A DNA stretch of 47,456 nt from Alphaproteobacteria bacterium (GTDB lineage: Bacteria; Pseudomonadota; Alphaproteobacteria; Rhizobiales; Amorphaceae), in contig JAUIJH010000023.1 in NCBI GenBank assembly GCA_030431335.1, forward strand, positions 1 through 47,456, read 5' to 3'. The translations under genes and the position numbers were made by a program. A model generated the notes under the pieces. It was not told where the DNA came from. It saw only the letters and a program-made list of their open reading frames with translations, and searched no databases. Each line of letters opens with the position of its first letter. Positions within the stretch are counted from its first letter, which is position 1. Shown in pieces: positions 10,559 through 18,963 of the stretch.

Positions 10559-10658
10559 GCGTTTTCGAGCTTGCCGGAATCGGCAAGCGGCTCGGAAGAA
10601 CGCCGCAAAAAAGCTGGAGCGGTTTGGGCGAACACGAACGAGCCCGAACCGCTCCAGC
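10559..10658. repeat. Double palindromic intergenic element, probable terminator
   Basis: Directly after the hss stop there are two hairpins in tandem. The first pairs CGAGCTTGCCG with CGGCAAGCGGCTCG around GAAT, with outer flanks GCGTT and GAACGC. The second pairs 10613-10629 with 10642-10658 over 17 positions with one non-Watson-Crick position, around a 12-base loop. The opening GAGCGTTTTCGAGC resembles an intergenic palindromic repeat commonly seen in Rhizobiales genomes (recalled, not searched). It can act as an hss terminator. Confidence 0.6.
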
Positions 10659-10817
10659 GAGCCCGTCTCCTCCGGCAAGGGGGGCGCCGGGCACGGCACA
10701 TTGCGTGCATCCCGGCGCGCGCTTTGGCGCGGGGGGACAGGCTTCCCATCTCCTTGAAGCGCCGGGCCGCCCACGGCGGGCGCGCGCCGTCCACCCGCCT
10801 CACACGAAGGAAACGCC

Positions 10818-11936
10818 ATGACCGACGCTGCCCGCGCTGGCTCTCGCCTCACCTCCACCGTGACCTCGGGGGGAACATTGCGCATCGCTCTGCAGGGCGC
10901 GCAGTTCGCCGCGCCGGGAGCGGGCGAAGTCCTGGTGGAGATGCGTGCCGCGCCGATCAATCCGTCCGACCTCGGCCTCATGCTCGGGCCGGTGGATCCG
11001 AATTCGCTGCGGCGTGGGCAGGGCGGGGCCGAGGGCGACCTGCCGCCGGAGAGCCTCGTCGCCCTCAAGGGGCGGCTCGACCGTGACCTGCCCGTGGGCT
11101 TCGAGGGCGCGGGCACGGTGATCGCGGCCGGCGAAGGCGCCGAAGCGCTGGTGGGGCGCCTGGTGGCGGTCTATTTCGGCTCCACCTTCGCCACCCACGC
11201 GCTGGTGCGGGCGGCCGACGTGATGGTGCTGCCGGAGGGCACCGCGCCGCGCGACGGCGCCTCGGCGCTGATCAACCCGCTGACGGTGCTCGGCATGATC
11301 GAGACCATGCGCGCGAACGGCCACCGCGCCATCGTCCACACCGCCGCCGCCTCCAATCTGGGGCGGATGCTGAACCGGCTGTGCCAGCGGGAGAGGATCG
11401 CGCTGGTGAACATCGTGCGCACCACGGCGCAGGCGGCGCTGCTGCGCAACGAAGGCGCGCGCCACGTGCTCAACTCCAGCGTGGACGGGTTCGGGGCGGC
11501 GCTGGAGGAGGCGGTGGCCGAGACCGGCGCGACGGTGGCGTTCGACGCCATCGGCGGCGGCGACATGGCCAGCACCATCCTCACCGCCATGGAGCGCGCG
11601 CAGTCCCGCACCATGACCACCTACACGCGCTACGGCTCGCCGGTGGAAAAGCGCGTCTACATCTACGGCGCGCTCGACACCGGGCCCACCGTGCTCAGCC
11701 GCGCGCACGGCTTCGCCTGGAGCGTCGGCGGCTGGCTCCTGCCCAACTTCCTCGCCGCCATCGGCCCGGAGGCGATCAAGCGCCTGCACGGCCGCGTCAC
11801 GGCGGAGCTGACCACCACCTTCGCCAGCCAGTACAAGACGAGCCTGGCCCTGTCCGACCTCACCGACCCGGACACCCTGCGCGACCTCGCGCGCAAGGGC
11901 ACCGGCGGCAAGGCGATCATCGAACGCTTCGCCTGA
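10818..11936 (+). CDS. Zinc-less alcohol dehydrogenase / NADPH:quinone reductase-like protein
   Basis: 372 residues of the medium-chain dehydrogenase superfamily. The N-terminal GroES-like domain has GEVLVEMRAAPINPSDLG and GFEGAGTVIAAGEGA; the Rossmann part follows with ALINPLTVLGMIETM, HTAAASNLGRML and VAFDAIGGGDMASTI. The structural and catalytic zinc cysteines of true alcohol dehydrogenases are not visible, so a quinone or enoyl reductase activity with NADPH is the likely chemistry. The substrate is unknown. It starts at ATG 10818 after an AAGGAAACGCC leader. It is convergent with the DUF4139 gene, with a small GCCTGAG/CTCAGGC hairpin (11931-11953) across its stop. Confidence 0.88.
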   Translation: MTDAARAGSRLTSTVTSGGTLRIALQGAQFAAPGAGEVLVEMRAAPINPSDLGLMLGPVDPNSLRRGQGGAEGDLPPESLVALKGRLDRDLPVGFEGAGTVIAAGEGAEALVGRLVAVYFGSTFATHALVRAADVMVLPEGTAPRDGASALINPLTVLGMIETMRANGHRAIVHTAAASNLGRMLNRLCQRERIALVNIVRTTAQAALLRNEGARHVLNSSVDGFGAALEEAVAETGATVAFDAIGGGDMASTILTAMERAQSRTMTTYTRYGSPVEKRVYIYGALDTGPTVLSRAHGFAWSVGGWLLPNFLAAIGPEAIKRLHGRVTAELTTTFASQYKTSLALSDLTDPDTLRDLARKGTGGKAIIERFA

Positions 11937-11953
11937 GCCCGGCGGACTCAGGC
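11931..11953. terminator. Small hairpin between convergent genes
   Basis: GCCTGAG (11931-11937) and CTCAGGC (11947-11953) are perfect 7-base arms around a 9-base loop and overlap the oxidoreductase stop codon. It lies in the 36-base gap before the DUF4139 stop. There is no clear T-tract, so its strength as a terminator is uncertain. Confidence 0.4.
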
Positions 11954-11972
11954 TCGCGTCAGCCCTCTCCGC

Positions 11973-13940
11973 TCAGGGATTGCGCAGCTTGCTCTCCGCT
12001 TCCAGGCGCTGCTGGCGCAGGTCGCGCAAGTTCGCCATCGCGGCGTCGATCGCGTCGGTGCGGGCCACCAGGCGCTCGCGGATGCGGGCACCGTCCGGCG
12101 TCGACACGTCGATGGCCTCGAGGTTGTCGCGGTCGGATGCCACCGCCTCGCGCAGGTCCGCCAGATCGGCCTCCAGCGTTCCGAGCTGCCGGTCGATGCT
12201 GGCAATCTCCGCCGCCGCCGCGGCGACCGCCTGGAGCCGTTCGGCCGTCTCCGCGTCGACCGCGCCGTCCACCGCCAGGACTTCCTCGATCACCGCCGTC
12301 GAGATGTTGGACACCATGTAGGATTCCCAGATCGGCCGCTTGCCGGTGATCTCGATCTGCGTCGACCCGGCGGGCAGTGCGATGCGCACGCGGCTGAGCG
12401 TGGGGCTGACGGTCGACACCTCCACCGGCACCGCCGCTTCCGCCGCCATCGCCTCGCCGTTCTCCTGCGGCAGGTCGACCACCAGGGTGATGGCCTCCTT
12501 GGCCTCCACGGTGAGCGAGATATCGCGCCGCGCCTGGCGCAGGATGCGCAGCGCCCCGTCGGAGAAGTGGGCCGAGGACAGGCTCCAGCGCTGGTCGCCC
12601 TTGACCTGGAGGTTGACGTCCGTCGACAGCGCGAAGGGCAGGATCGTCACCTCGCCGCCATCGGCCCCGGCAAAGCGGGCGTCGCCCACGAAGCCCTCCC
12701 GATCGTACACCGCGATCAGGCCGCCCGGCACGGTGGCCGCCGCGTCGAAGGCCAGCTCCAGCGCATCCATCGGCGTTTCGCCGAGCGCGAGGTTGAGGAA
12801 GGCGACGCGCTCGGCCTCGCCCGCATTGGCGAGGAAGGGCACCGTCAAGGTGCGCCCGGCGGCAAGGTCGATGGCGCCGTCGACCGGGAAGATGGTCGCC
12901 GCGCTGCCCGCCAGCGCCTCGCCGCCGGTGACGAGCTTGGCCGCCTCGCGCGGCATCGGCGCCTGCGCGGCAAACGACTGGACATCCTGCATCCGGCTGC
13001 CGAAGGCCGCTCCCATGGCCGGGGCAGGCATGTCCTGCTCGATCAGCGGCACCTCGACGGTCCGCCCCACCTGGAAGGGCGCGGTCGGGCGAGAGGTCCT
13101 GAGCGGCGAATAGACGTCCTGGTAGTAGGCGACGGGCGTGCCGACGGCGAGGCGCAGCTCGATGTCGTTCCAGTCGAGCCCGGTGGTGTTTTCCAGCGTC
13201 GCCCAGCCCTGCAGGTCGACGTTGCCGCCCTCGCCGATGATCGCGCGGTAGGAGGGCCGCCACACGGTGGTCGGCACCACGAAGGAAAAGCCGGCGTCGG
13301 CCTCGCCATCGAGCCGCACGGTGAGCTCGCGGCGCCCGTCATCGACGCTCTGGCGCAGCGCCGGCACGACGCCCGCCATCCGCTCGCCCACGGCCGGCCC
13401 GTCGATGGCGAGGGAATTGTTGGTCTCGAACGTCGCATAGGCCACGCGGCCGTCCTCGGTGGCGACGGCGATGCGCACGGCCGGCCGTTCGCCCTGCGTC
13501 TCCGACCCGGCGATGGTGATCAGCGAATAGGCGAGGAGGCGGCCCGCAATCTGGTTCGCCCCGCCGCGCACCTCGACGGTCTCGCCGATCAGCGATTCCA
13601 GGATCGTGGTGGGATCGGCAAGGTCGCCGCCGATGAGCCGGCCGGTGGCGGAGCGCTCGCCCACCGGCTCGGCCGCCTCCAGGTCGATGGAGCGCACGGG
13701 CGCATCGCCGGTGATGACGAGGGTGCGCAGCACATCGGCCACCAGCGCCCGCTCGATGGCAAGGCGCATGGTGTCGCCGGGAACCTCCAGCGCACCCTCG
13801 ACTTCGGCGAGGCCGCCGGTGGCCAGCGTGACGCGCGTGACCGCGACGTTGCCGTCGTCGGACAAGCCGTCTGCCGCGAAAGCGCCTGGCGCGACGAGGA
13901 TGGCGGCAAGCAGGATGGAAATACGGCCCGACGCGAGCAT
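11973..13940 (-). CDS. DUF4139 (MuiA-like) exported protein
   Basis: 655 residues. The signal peptide MLASGRISILLAAILVAPGA is followed by an Ala/Val-rich N-terminal domain, the DUF4139 beta-rich core (WRPSYRAIIGEGG, LENTTGLDWNDIELRLAVG, YYQDVYSP), and a C-terminal coiled coil of about 100 residues starting near EEVLAVDGAVDAETAERL. Related proteins are annotated as mucoidy inhibitor A-like; the biochemical role is unknown. Two ATGs lie close together: the GGAGG is 2 bases from ATG 13946 and 8 bases from ATG 13940, so 13940 is preferred. In DUF4139 proteins I know, the coiled coil usually comes before the core domain, so its place at the C-terminal end is notable. It likely acts in the periplasm or at the envelope. 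Confidence 0.85.
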   Translation of the reverse strand: MLASGRISILLAAILVAPGAFAADGLSDDGNVAVTRVTLATGGLAEVEGALEVPGDTMRLAIERALVADVLRTLVITGDAPVRSIDLEAAEPVGERSATGRLIGGDLADPTTILESLIGETVEVRGGANQIAGRLLAYSLITIAGSETQGERPAVRIAVATEDGRVAYATFETNNSLAIDGPAVGERMAGVVPALRQSVDDGRRELTVRLDGEADAGFSFVVPTTVWRPSYRAIIGEGGNVDLQGWATLENTTGLDWNDIELRLAVGTPVAYYQDVYSPLRTSRPTAPFQVGRTVEVPLIEQDMPAPAMGAAFGSRMQDVQSFAAQAPMPREAAKLVTGGEALAGSAATIFPVDGAIDLAAGRTLTVPFLANAGEAERVAFLNLALGETPMDALELAFDAAATVPGGLIAVYDREGFVGDARFAGADGGEVTILPFALSTDVNLQVKGDQRWSLSSAHFSDGALRILRQARRDISLTVEAKEAITLVVDLPQENGEAMAAEAAVPVEVSTVSPTLSRVRIALPAGSTQIEITGKRPIWESYMVSNISTAVIEEVLAVDGAVDAETAERLQAVAAAAAEIASIDRQLGTLEADLADLREAVASDRDNLEAIDVSTPDGARIRERLVARTDAIDAAMANLRDLRQQRLEAESKLRNP

Positions 13941-14114
13941 GGGCATGGCCTCCGTGTTGCGACTGATCGCCGAACTACCACAGGCCCCTGCCCGAGACAC
14001 CGGCGAACGGCCTCAATCGGCCGCTCCATGGCTGAACCCGCGATTAATCCGCCGCCGCGCGGCAGGCGGCCGTCGCCCCGGCCGCGTCACGATCGTGCGC
14101 ATTTGCGAAAAATG

Positions 14115-14682
14115 TGACTTGCGGATAGCGCCTCGGTGATCTGCGCACCCGTGCCGAACATGAATAGGGCGAGTGCGCCGAGATGTGCCCAAGCGTTCGC
14201 GGCGAAGGTCTCGACCCATTGCGCCGACGCGGCGCGCTTGCCGATCGTCTCGACAGGAAAGCGACGCACCTTGATCGATGTACACCATCCGAGATCGGTG
14301 GCTGATTGATTACCGCGCTTGTCGGGACGATCACTTGGCGATTGTGCGTGGCCCCCTTCACGCCTGGATAGAGCGTCAGGGCCGACTAGCGGATGGCCCC
14401 TCCAGAAATCTTCCGGAGGGGCGTGTCCTTCCAATGATTCTCGATCTTCTCGAGGAAGCGCGTCGGCTTTCCCGCCTTGCGGTAGGCGAGCGCCGCTTGG
14501 GCGAACGTCACGTGCGCTTCCGGTCCATCGAGATTACGACGCCATGCCCCGGTTTCGGCTTCCGCCGCGATCCACTGCGCGAGCATCTTGTCCGATGTGC
14601 CTGTAGAGCCGCGTGGTCGCCCTCCGGCAACAGTGCCGCGGTAGTGCCAGACTTTACCGCGCCGATAGAGGGCGAGGGACAT
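14115..14682 (-). pseudogene. Tyrosine recombinase (phage-type integrase), frameshifted and truncated
   Basis: The N-terminal part (14386-14682) reads MSLALYRRGKVWHYRGTVAG with a SAM-like/AP2-like integrase N-domain (TFAQAALAYRKAGKPTRF). The similarity continues in other frames: NRQVIVPTSAVIN around 14305-14345, then SIKVRRFPVETIGK and AHLGALALFMFGTGAQITEA down to about 14120, where it stops. The catalytic half with HxxR and the Tyr is absent. The first catalytic Arg, expected in GAR(I/V)xEAL, is Gln here (GAQITEAL). This is a dead integrase that overlaps the end of an excisionase-like frame, the usual xis-int order. Confidence 0.8.
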
Positions 14683-14855
14683 GGGCGGGCGTCCTCAAGT
14701 AGCAGGTCACAGTGATGGGGGAGAAGAATCATCCGTTTACCAGACATACCGCAAGCGCCAATCGCCCTGTCACGCTCCCGAACCTTTCTCGGCGAGAAAC
14801 CATAGCGCCGCGCGAACTCGTCCGGGGTGACAAATACTTCAAAGTCCGCGCGCCG
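14508..14855 (-). pseudogene. Excisionase/AlpA-type DNA-binding protein remnant
   Basis: An open stretch reads FVTPDEFARRYGFSPRKVRE, then RDRAIGACG and RMILLPHHCDLLLED, a winged-helix excisionase pattern with a helix-turn-helix near the N-terminus. It continues to RKPKPGHGVVISMDRKRT and overlaps the integrase start by about 175 bases. There is no usable start codon in this frame: a TAA lies just upstream (14856-14858), and the nearest ATG (14863-14865) is in another frame and soon stops. This suggests a small indel at about 14.86 kb that killed the gene. Function in excision of the former element is inferred. Confidence 0.6.
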
Positions 14856-14958
14856 TTAACTTCATAGCCGACACTCAACAATGAGTTCACTCCAGTTGTC
14901 GAGCTCCCCCTTTCCAATAATTTTTCTAGTTTTAGTTATCTTTATTTTGACAGGAAGA

Positions 14959-15171
14959 TCAAAAATCCGTTAAAATCAGTGACAAAACGAATTTTTTCTC
15001 GACCATATCATCAAATGCCAACGCAATATTTTCGGTGATTGTTGCGCCATACTGATTAGATTCAATGCTATCACGATTATTTTCGATAAACATCACCGTA
15101 GAACATTCCTCGATCGCACCAACGCGAAAGAAAGGCAGAATATTAACCTTTGCCGGCATAGCCCAAAGCAA
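14959..15171 (-). CDS. Small AT-rich hypothetical protein (70 aa)
   Basis: The 70-codon frame MLWAMPAKVNILPFFRVGAI... ending VLSLILTDF lies in a strongly AT-rich stretch (about 14.88-15.54 kb), unlike its GC-rich surroundings. I recognise no domain. In AT-rich DNA a frame of this length is less likely to be a chance product, but it could be a fragment of a longer gene. Foreign origin is likely from composition. The rest of the stretch (15172-15540) holds no gene I can support. Confidence 0.35.
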   Translation of the reverse strand: MLWAMPAKVNILPFFRVGAIEECSTVMFIENNRDSIESNQYGATITENIALAFDDMVEKKFVLSLILTDF

Positions 15172-15586
15172 TTATAGCCCACTCAAGGAAAATTTTCTTT
15201 AACAATCTAAAACTATAAATAATACTTTTCGGTCTTTCAACTCTCGACAAATTTTGGCTGCAAGATCGCAGATAATTATATTTTTATTGTAATATGATCA
15301 AAAATTTTTAAGAAAATCTTTTCATAAACTATGTAGTTAACTCGACTATAACTCGCTCGAGCGCCATCGTATGCAGAATTTCTCAATATATTCGCCGCCT
15401 CAACGCGTCAATACTAGCGCCGTCGTGGCCCATAATCTTACAAATGTGTCACGGTCCATAACGGCACCTTAGTTCGCCAATGCGGCAGACTAAACCTAGA
15501 CTCGGCCGCCATTTAAGCCTGATTTTCGCCAATCTTACTAATCGCTTGATGTAACCGGTTGGGCAAGGTGCTCGCCTGACCACGAA

Positions 15587-15600
15587 CAAGGTACACCTTG
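15587..15600. promoter_or_regulatory. Short palindrome upstream of the monooxygenase
   Basis: CAAGGTACACCTTG has 6-base perfect arms (CAAGGT/ACCTTG) around AC and lies 115 bases upstream of the monooxygenase start, with a further CAAGGTG half at 15564. Symmetry and position suit an operator for a dimeric regulator. No regulator gene is adjacent, so this is only a candidate. Confidence 0.3.
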
Positions 15601-15714
15601 GCAACAGCCTGTGCACATCCTACGGGCGCGGTTTGCTGCACTCGCCTGCTGGACCTTCACCGGAAAAGTCTGTTCCCTGCCGCTGCGGCGCGCCGAACGC
15701 GTCGGCGGGAGAAA

Positions 15715-17391
15715 ATGGATATGCACGAGGTTCTCATCGTCGGCGCTGGGCCTGTGGGTCTCACCATGGCGGCGGAGCTCGCCCGGCATCGGGTACGGCC
15801 GCGGATCATCGACAAGGCCACCGCGCCGCTTCCCTACTGTCGCGCCGTCGGCGTGACGCCGCGGACGCTGGAAGTCTACGACGACATGGGCATCGTCGAC
15901 GCGATGCTGGACGTCGGGCTATGGCTCGAGGGACTCCGAATGATCGCACCGGACGGCGCCATCCACGACATCGCCACGGATTTCTCGGACCTGCCCTACG
16001 GGCCGCTCTCCATACGCCAGCCGGAAACCGAGCGGGTGCTGACCGAGCACCTTGCTCATTTCGGCATCCCCGTGGAGCGCGGACTAGCGCTGGCCGCACT
16101 GCAGCAGGACGGCGACGGCGTCGTCGTCACGCTGGAGCACAGCACGGGCCGCCGCGAGGACGTCCGCGCGGCCTATGTCGTCGGCTGCGACGGTGCGCAC
16201 TCGGCCGTGCGCAAGGCCGTCGGCATCGCCTTCGAGGGCGAAGCGATGCCGATGGGATTCATGCTCGGCGAGGTGACGATACGGCCTTCGCCGCCGCGCG
16301 GCTTCGCCCTGCGGGCGGTGCGGCCGCGCCCGGACGACGCCCCGGATATGTTCATCGCCGTGCCGTTGCAGGGGCGCGACCGCTTCCGCGTCTCAAGCCT
16401 CGCACCTGTCGAGGAGGCGGGTCACTCGGAGCACGGCCTTTCGGCCGAGAAGCCCGGACCTAACATCGCCACCCTGCAGGCGGTCGCCGACCGGCTGCTG
16501 CCGGAGTCGGTGACGCTGTCGGAGATGACGTGGTCATCGTACTTCCGCATTTCGATGCGGCTCGCGGCCCGCTACCGCGACAGGCGTGTGTTTCTCGCCG
16601 GCGATGCCGCCCACATCCACCCGCCCACAGGCGGGCAGGGCATGAACACCGGCATCCAGGACGCCTACAACCTCGCCTGGAAGCTGGCGCTCGTTGTGCG
16701 TGGCCGAGCGGAGCCGGGCCCCAACGCCGGCGAAACGCTACTCGCCAGCTACGAGTCCGAGCGGCGGCCGGTGGGTGCAGAGGTCGTCGCCCGCACCACC
16801 CAGGCGAGCCTGAAGTTCAGCCGCGAGACCGCGGGGGGAAACCGCCTCGCCGACACCCAGATCCTCGTCGGCTATCGAGATAGCTCGATTGTCGGGCCAA
16901 GGCCGGATGACGGCCAGACCGCCGCGCGGGAGATCGAGAGCGTAGCGGATATCGCCGGCACCGGTGACGGGGCCGCGGTCCTGCGGCCCGGCGACCGGGC
17001 GCCGGACGCGGCGGGTCTCGTCCGAGCCCACGTCGGGCACCCGGCCCGGCTGCGTGAGATCCTACGCGGCACGGTGCACGTGCTCGTCGTCCGGCTCACG
17101 AGCGAGGCAGCGTCATCCGGCATATCCCCTGCAGCGGTGGAGGCGCTGGCGGCGTCCCTCGCCAGGCGATTTGGTGAGCTGCTGCGCGTCGTGGCCGTAG
17201 GCGAAGCATCGGTTGCTGCCGACGAGGCGCCGGCCGGCGTGGCGACCCATATCGACGCCGCGGGGACTTTCGCACGCGCTTATCGCGACGCCAGCGCCTG
17301 GCTGGTCCGGCCAGATGGCCATCTTGGCGCCGTGCTGCCGGTGGCCACCGAGGCGGCGGTTGCGGCTTATTTCGAGCGCTTGCTCGGCTGA
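15715..17391 (+). CDS. FAD-dependent aromatic monooxygenase (PheA/TfdB-like)
   Basis: 558 residues from ATG 15715, with GGGAGA just upstream; ATG 15721 is an alternative. The FAD-binding GxGxxG reads VLIVGAGPVGLTMAAELARH at the very N-terminus. The second motif VGCDGAHSAVRKAVG matches the DG motif, and GDAAHIHPPTGGQGMNTGIQ is the GD motif contacting the ribityl chain. The C-terminal third (DRAPDAAGLVRA onward) is the thioredoxin-like fold of phenol-hydroxylase-type enzymes. These enzymes use NAD(P)H and O2 to hydroxylate aromatics; the substrate here is unknown. The gene looks intact in a neighbourhood of broken genes. It stands alone on the plus strand. Confidence 0.92.
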   Translation: MDMHEVLIVGAGPVGLTMAAELARHRVRPRIIDKATAPLPYCRAVGVTPRTLEVYDDMGIVDAMLDVGLWLEGLRMIAPDGAIHDIATDFSDLPYGPLSIRQPETERVLTEHLAHFGIPVERGLALAALQQDGDGVVVTLEHSTGRREDVRAAYVVGCDGAHSAVRKAVGIAFEGEAMPMGFMLGEVTIRPSPPRGFALRAVRPRPDDAPDMFIAVPLQGRDRFRVSSLAPVEEAGHSEHGLSAEKPGPNIATLQAVADRLLPESVTLSEMTWSSYFRISMRLAARYRDRRVFLAGDAAHIHPPTGGQGMNTGIQDAYNLAWKLALVVRGRAEPGPNAGETLLASYESERRPVGAEVVARTTQASLKFSRETAGGNRLADTQILVGYRDSSIVGPRPDDGQTAAREIESVADIAGTGDGAAVLRPGDRAPDAAGLVRAHVGHPARLREILRGTVHVLVVRLTSEAASSGISPAAVEALAASLARRFGELLRVVAVGEASVAADEAPAGVATHIDAAGTFARAYRDASAWLVRPDGHLGAVLPVATEAAVAAYFERLLG

Positions 17392-17493
17392 GAAGCACAG
17401 GGACGTCAGCGATCGCGCGAGCCGGCGCTGCGCAAATCAGGACACCTGCAACAGCTCTATAGGCCCGCTAACAGGGATCAAAGCGGCCTCAAC

Positions 17494-17532
17494 TCGCAAC
17501 GTGAATATGCAACAGCCGTGAGCGGCGGAATG
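17494..17532. repeat. Short repeat, copy 1 (partner near 25.56-25.60 kb)
   Basis: CGCAACGTGAATATGCAACA starts here and is followed after 17 bases by GCCTCATCTTC. The same two blocks occur near 25558-25606 (GTGAATGTGCAACA variant, one mismatch, 18-base spacer) in the same orientation. The gap 17392-17771 otherwise holds nothing I recognise. The two copies bracket the decaying segment between them. Confidence 0.45.
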
Positions 17533-17771
17533 CCTCATCTTCAACCCCTGTTGCATAAGTCGTGAGTTTGGTTCGCCTTCGTCAGAGCACCAACAACGGT
17601 CTAGGCACAACCTGACGGCGAGTATGCAAGCAGTGGCTTCGCTAATCAGCCCGCCGGTTGACGGCGGCTATGCGGACCTTTGAGACGTTCGCCCCTTGAG
17701 CCTTGAACGGGTAATTCGGGCGGGAAGCGGTCATTCGCTGTGATCGACCGACAACAATGCGACACAAGCGG

Positions 17772-18407
17772 TCAGCCCGCAGCTCGAAAATCCGTGGGAC
17801 CCAAACCCGTCGCGTTGCGGAAGGCACGGGCGAAATTGGCGGGTGACGAATAGCCGAGGTCCGTGGAAATTGCGGTGATTGACGCGGTGCTGCCCCGCAG
17901 CAGTTCTTCCGCACGGCGGGCGCGCGCCGCATTGACCATGGTGCGGAAATCGGTGCCCTGGCGGTTGAGCTCGCGCTGGAGCGTGCGTACGCTGAGGTCC
18001 ATCGAACGGGCAGTGGCGTCGATCGATGTTGCGCCGCCGAGAACCTGGAGGCGGATCCGCTCGGCAATGACCTCGGGCAGGCCAATGGGCGCAATGCCGT
18101 GCCGGTCGCGTGCGAGATCGGCGATGGTGGTGATCGGATGGGATCCGCGTTCGGCGCGCCTGGCGCGGAGGTGGCGTTTGTCGAAGACGAACGTCATCGT
18201 CGCGCGTTGAAAACCACCGGGCAGCGAAACATGTCCTCGAACGGCGCTGCGTGGGCGGGGCGGGCAATGTCGAGTTCGATGCGCAGCGGTCGCCAGCCGG
18301 TGGAGCACACCGGCGGCGACGCTGGCGAGGTGGTCGTATCCGGGGACGCCGGCCAGGGCGAAGCCATAGCCGTACCGGGCCCCCTCGCCAACGACGGCCA
18401 GCGCCAT
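17772..18407 (-). pseudogene. AraC-family transcriptional regulator, N-terminally truncated
   Basis: The C-terminal AraC DNA-binding domain is complete: SIDATARSMDLSVRTLQREL forms the first helix-turn-helix and ITAISTDLGYSSPANFARAF the second, ending DFRAAG. The N-terminal ligand/oligomerisation domain is damaged. Its sequence runs in frame (ARYGYGFALAGVP), switches to another frame for WRPLRIELDIARP and FEDMFRCPVVFN (about 18200-18300), then returns to TFVFDKRHL. This looks like two compensating indels. Roughly the first 100 residues expected for this family are absent, and at about 18.41 kb the sequence runs into a toxin fragment on the other strand. Probably non-functional; a short protein with only the DNA-binding part could still be made. 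Confidence 0.7.
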
Positions 18408-18411
18408 CGTA

Positions 18412-18592
18412 TCGCCGGGTTGCAGAGCGACGCATCGACTTCGGTCCCGGCTACCGGCTGTATTTCGGACGGGACGGGCAGGAGGTCATCCTTCTTCTCG
18501 TGGGAGGCACGAAGCGAAGGCAGCAGGCCGACATCGACCAGGCGAAGGCTCTGTGGGCCACCTACAAGCAACGCAAGCGGAGAGGAGGATAG
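18412..18592 (+). pseudogene. RelE/HigB-type toxin, C-terminal fragment
   Basis: The frame ending at 18592 contains RIDFGPGYRLYFGRDGQEVI and LLLVGGTKRRQQADIDQAKA, the C-terminal half of the addiction-module killer protein family (RelE/ParE superfamily mRNA-interferase fold). The N-terminal half, with the start codon and the first beta strand and helices, is replaced by the truncated AraC gene on the opposite strand. The stop TAG lies 4 bases before the antitoxin ATG, the usual toxin-first operon spacing. Toxic activity is unlikely. Confidence 0.75.
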
Positions 18593-18596
18593 AGGA

Positions 18597-18920
18597 ATGG
18601 CTCTGACCCGGAATTTCAAGGAGACTGTCAAGGCACGCGCCGAGCGCGAGCCCGCGTTTCGCATCGGCCTTCTCCAGGAGGCCCTGGAGGCATTTCTCGA
18701 CGGCAATCTCGCCACCGGCAAGATCCTGCTGCGCGACTATGTCGACGCGACCGGGGGCTTCGAGGAGCTGGGCCTACACCTGCACAAGAGCCCGAAAAGC
18801 TTGATGCGGATGCTCAGCGAAAACGGCAATCCACGTGCCGACAACCTGTTCGCCCTCGTAGCTCACCTGAAAACGACGGAAGGAGTGTCGCTCTCCGTCG
18901 TTCCGAAGCCCGTGCGCTAA
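18597..18920 (+). CDS. Antitoxin of the HigA-like / addiction-module antidote family
   Basis: 107 residues starting MALTRNFKETVKARAEREPA. A helix-turn-helix of the lambda-repressor type is visible in KILLRDYVDATGGFEELG followed by KSPKSLMRMLSENGNPRADN, the pattern of antidote proteins paired with RelE-type killers. ATG 18597 has AGGAGGA just upstream, inside the end of the toxin frame. The gene looks intact although its toxin is beheaded, so it is an orphan antitoxin that may still bind DNA or counter related toxins elsewhere. Its own promoter, normally ahead of the toxin, has probably been lost. Confidence 0.8.
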   Translation: MALTRNFKETVKARAEREPAFRIGLLQEALEAFLDGNLATGKILLRDYVDATGGFEELGLHLHKSPKSLMRMLSENGNPRADNLFALVAHLKTTEGVSLSVVPKPVR

Positions 18921-18963
18921 CAACCCAAGCCGGAGGAGAATAGGGTCTCAGGTCATGAGGCAT

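Noticed and set aside
14000..15700. tRNA or tmRNA gene as integration site of the element
   Set aside because: I looked for the T-arm consensus and acceptor-stem pairing near the integrase remnant and found none.
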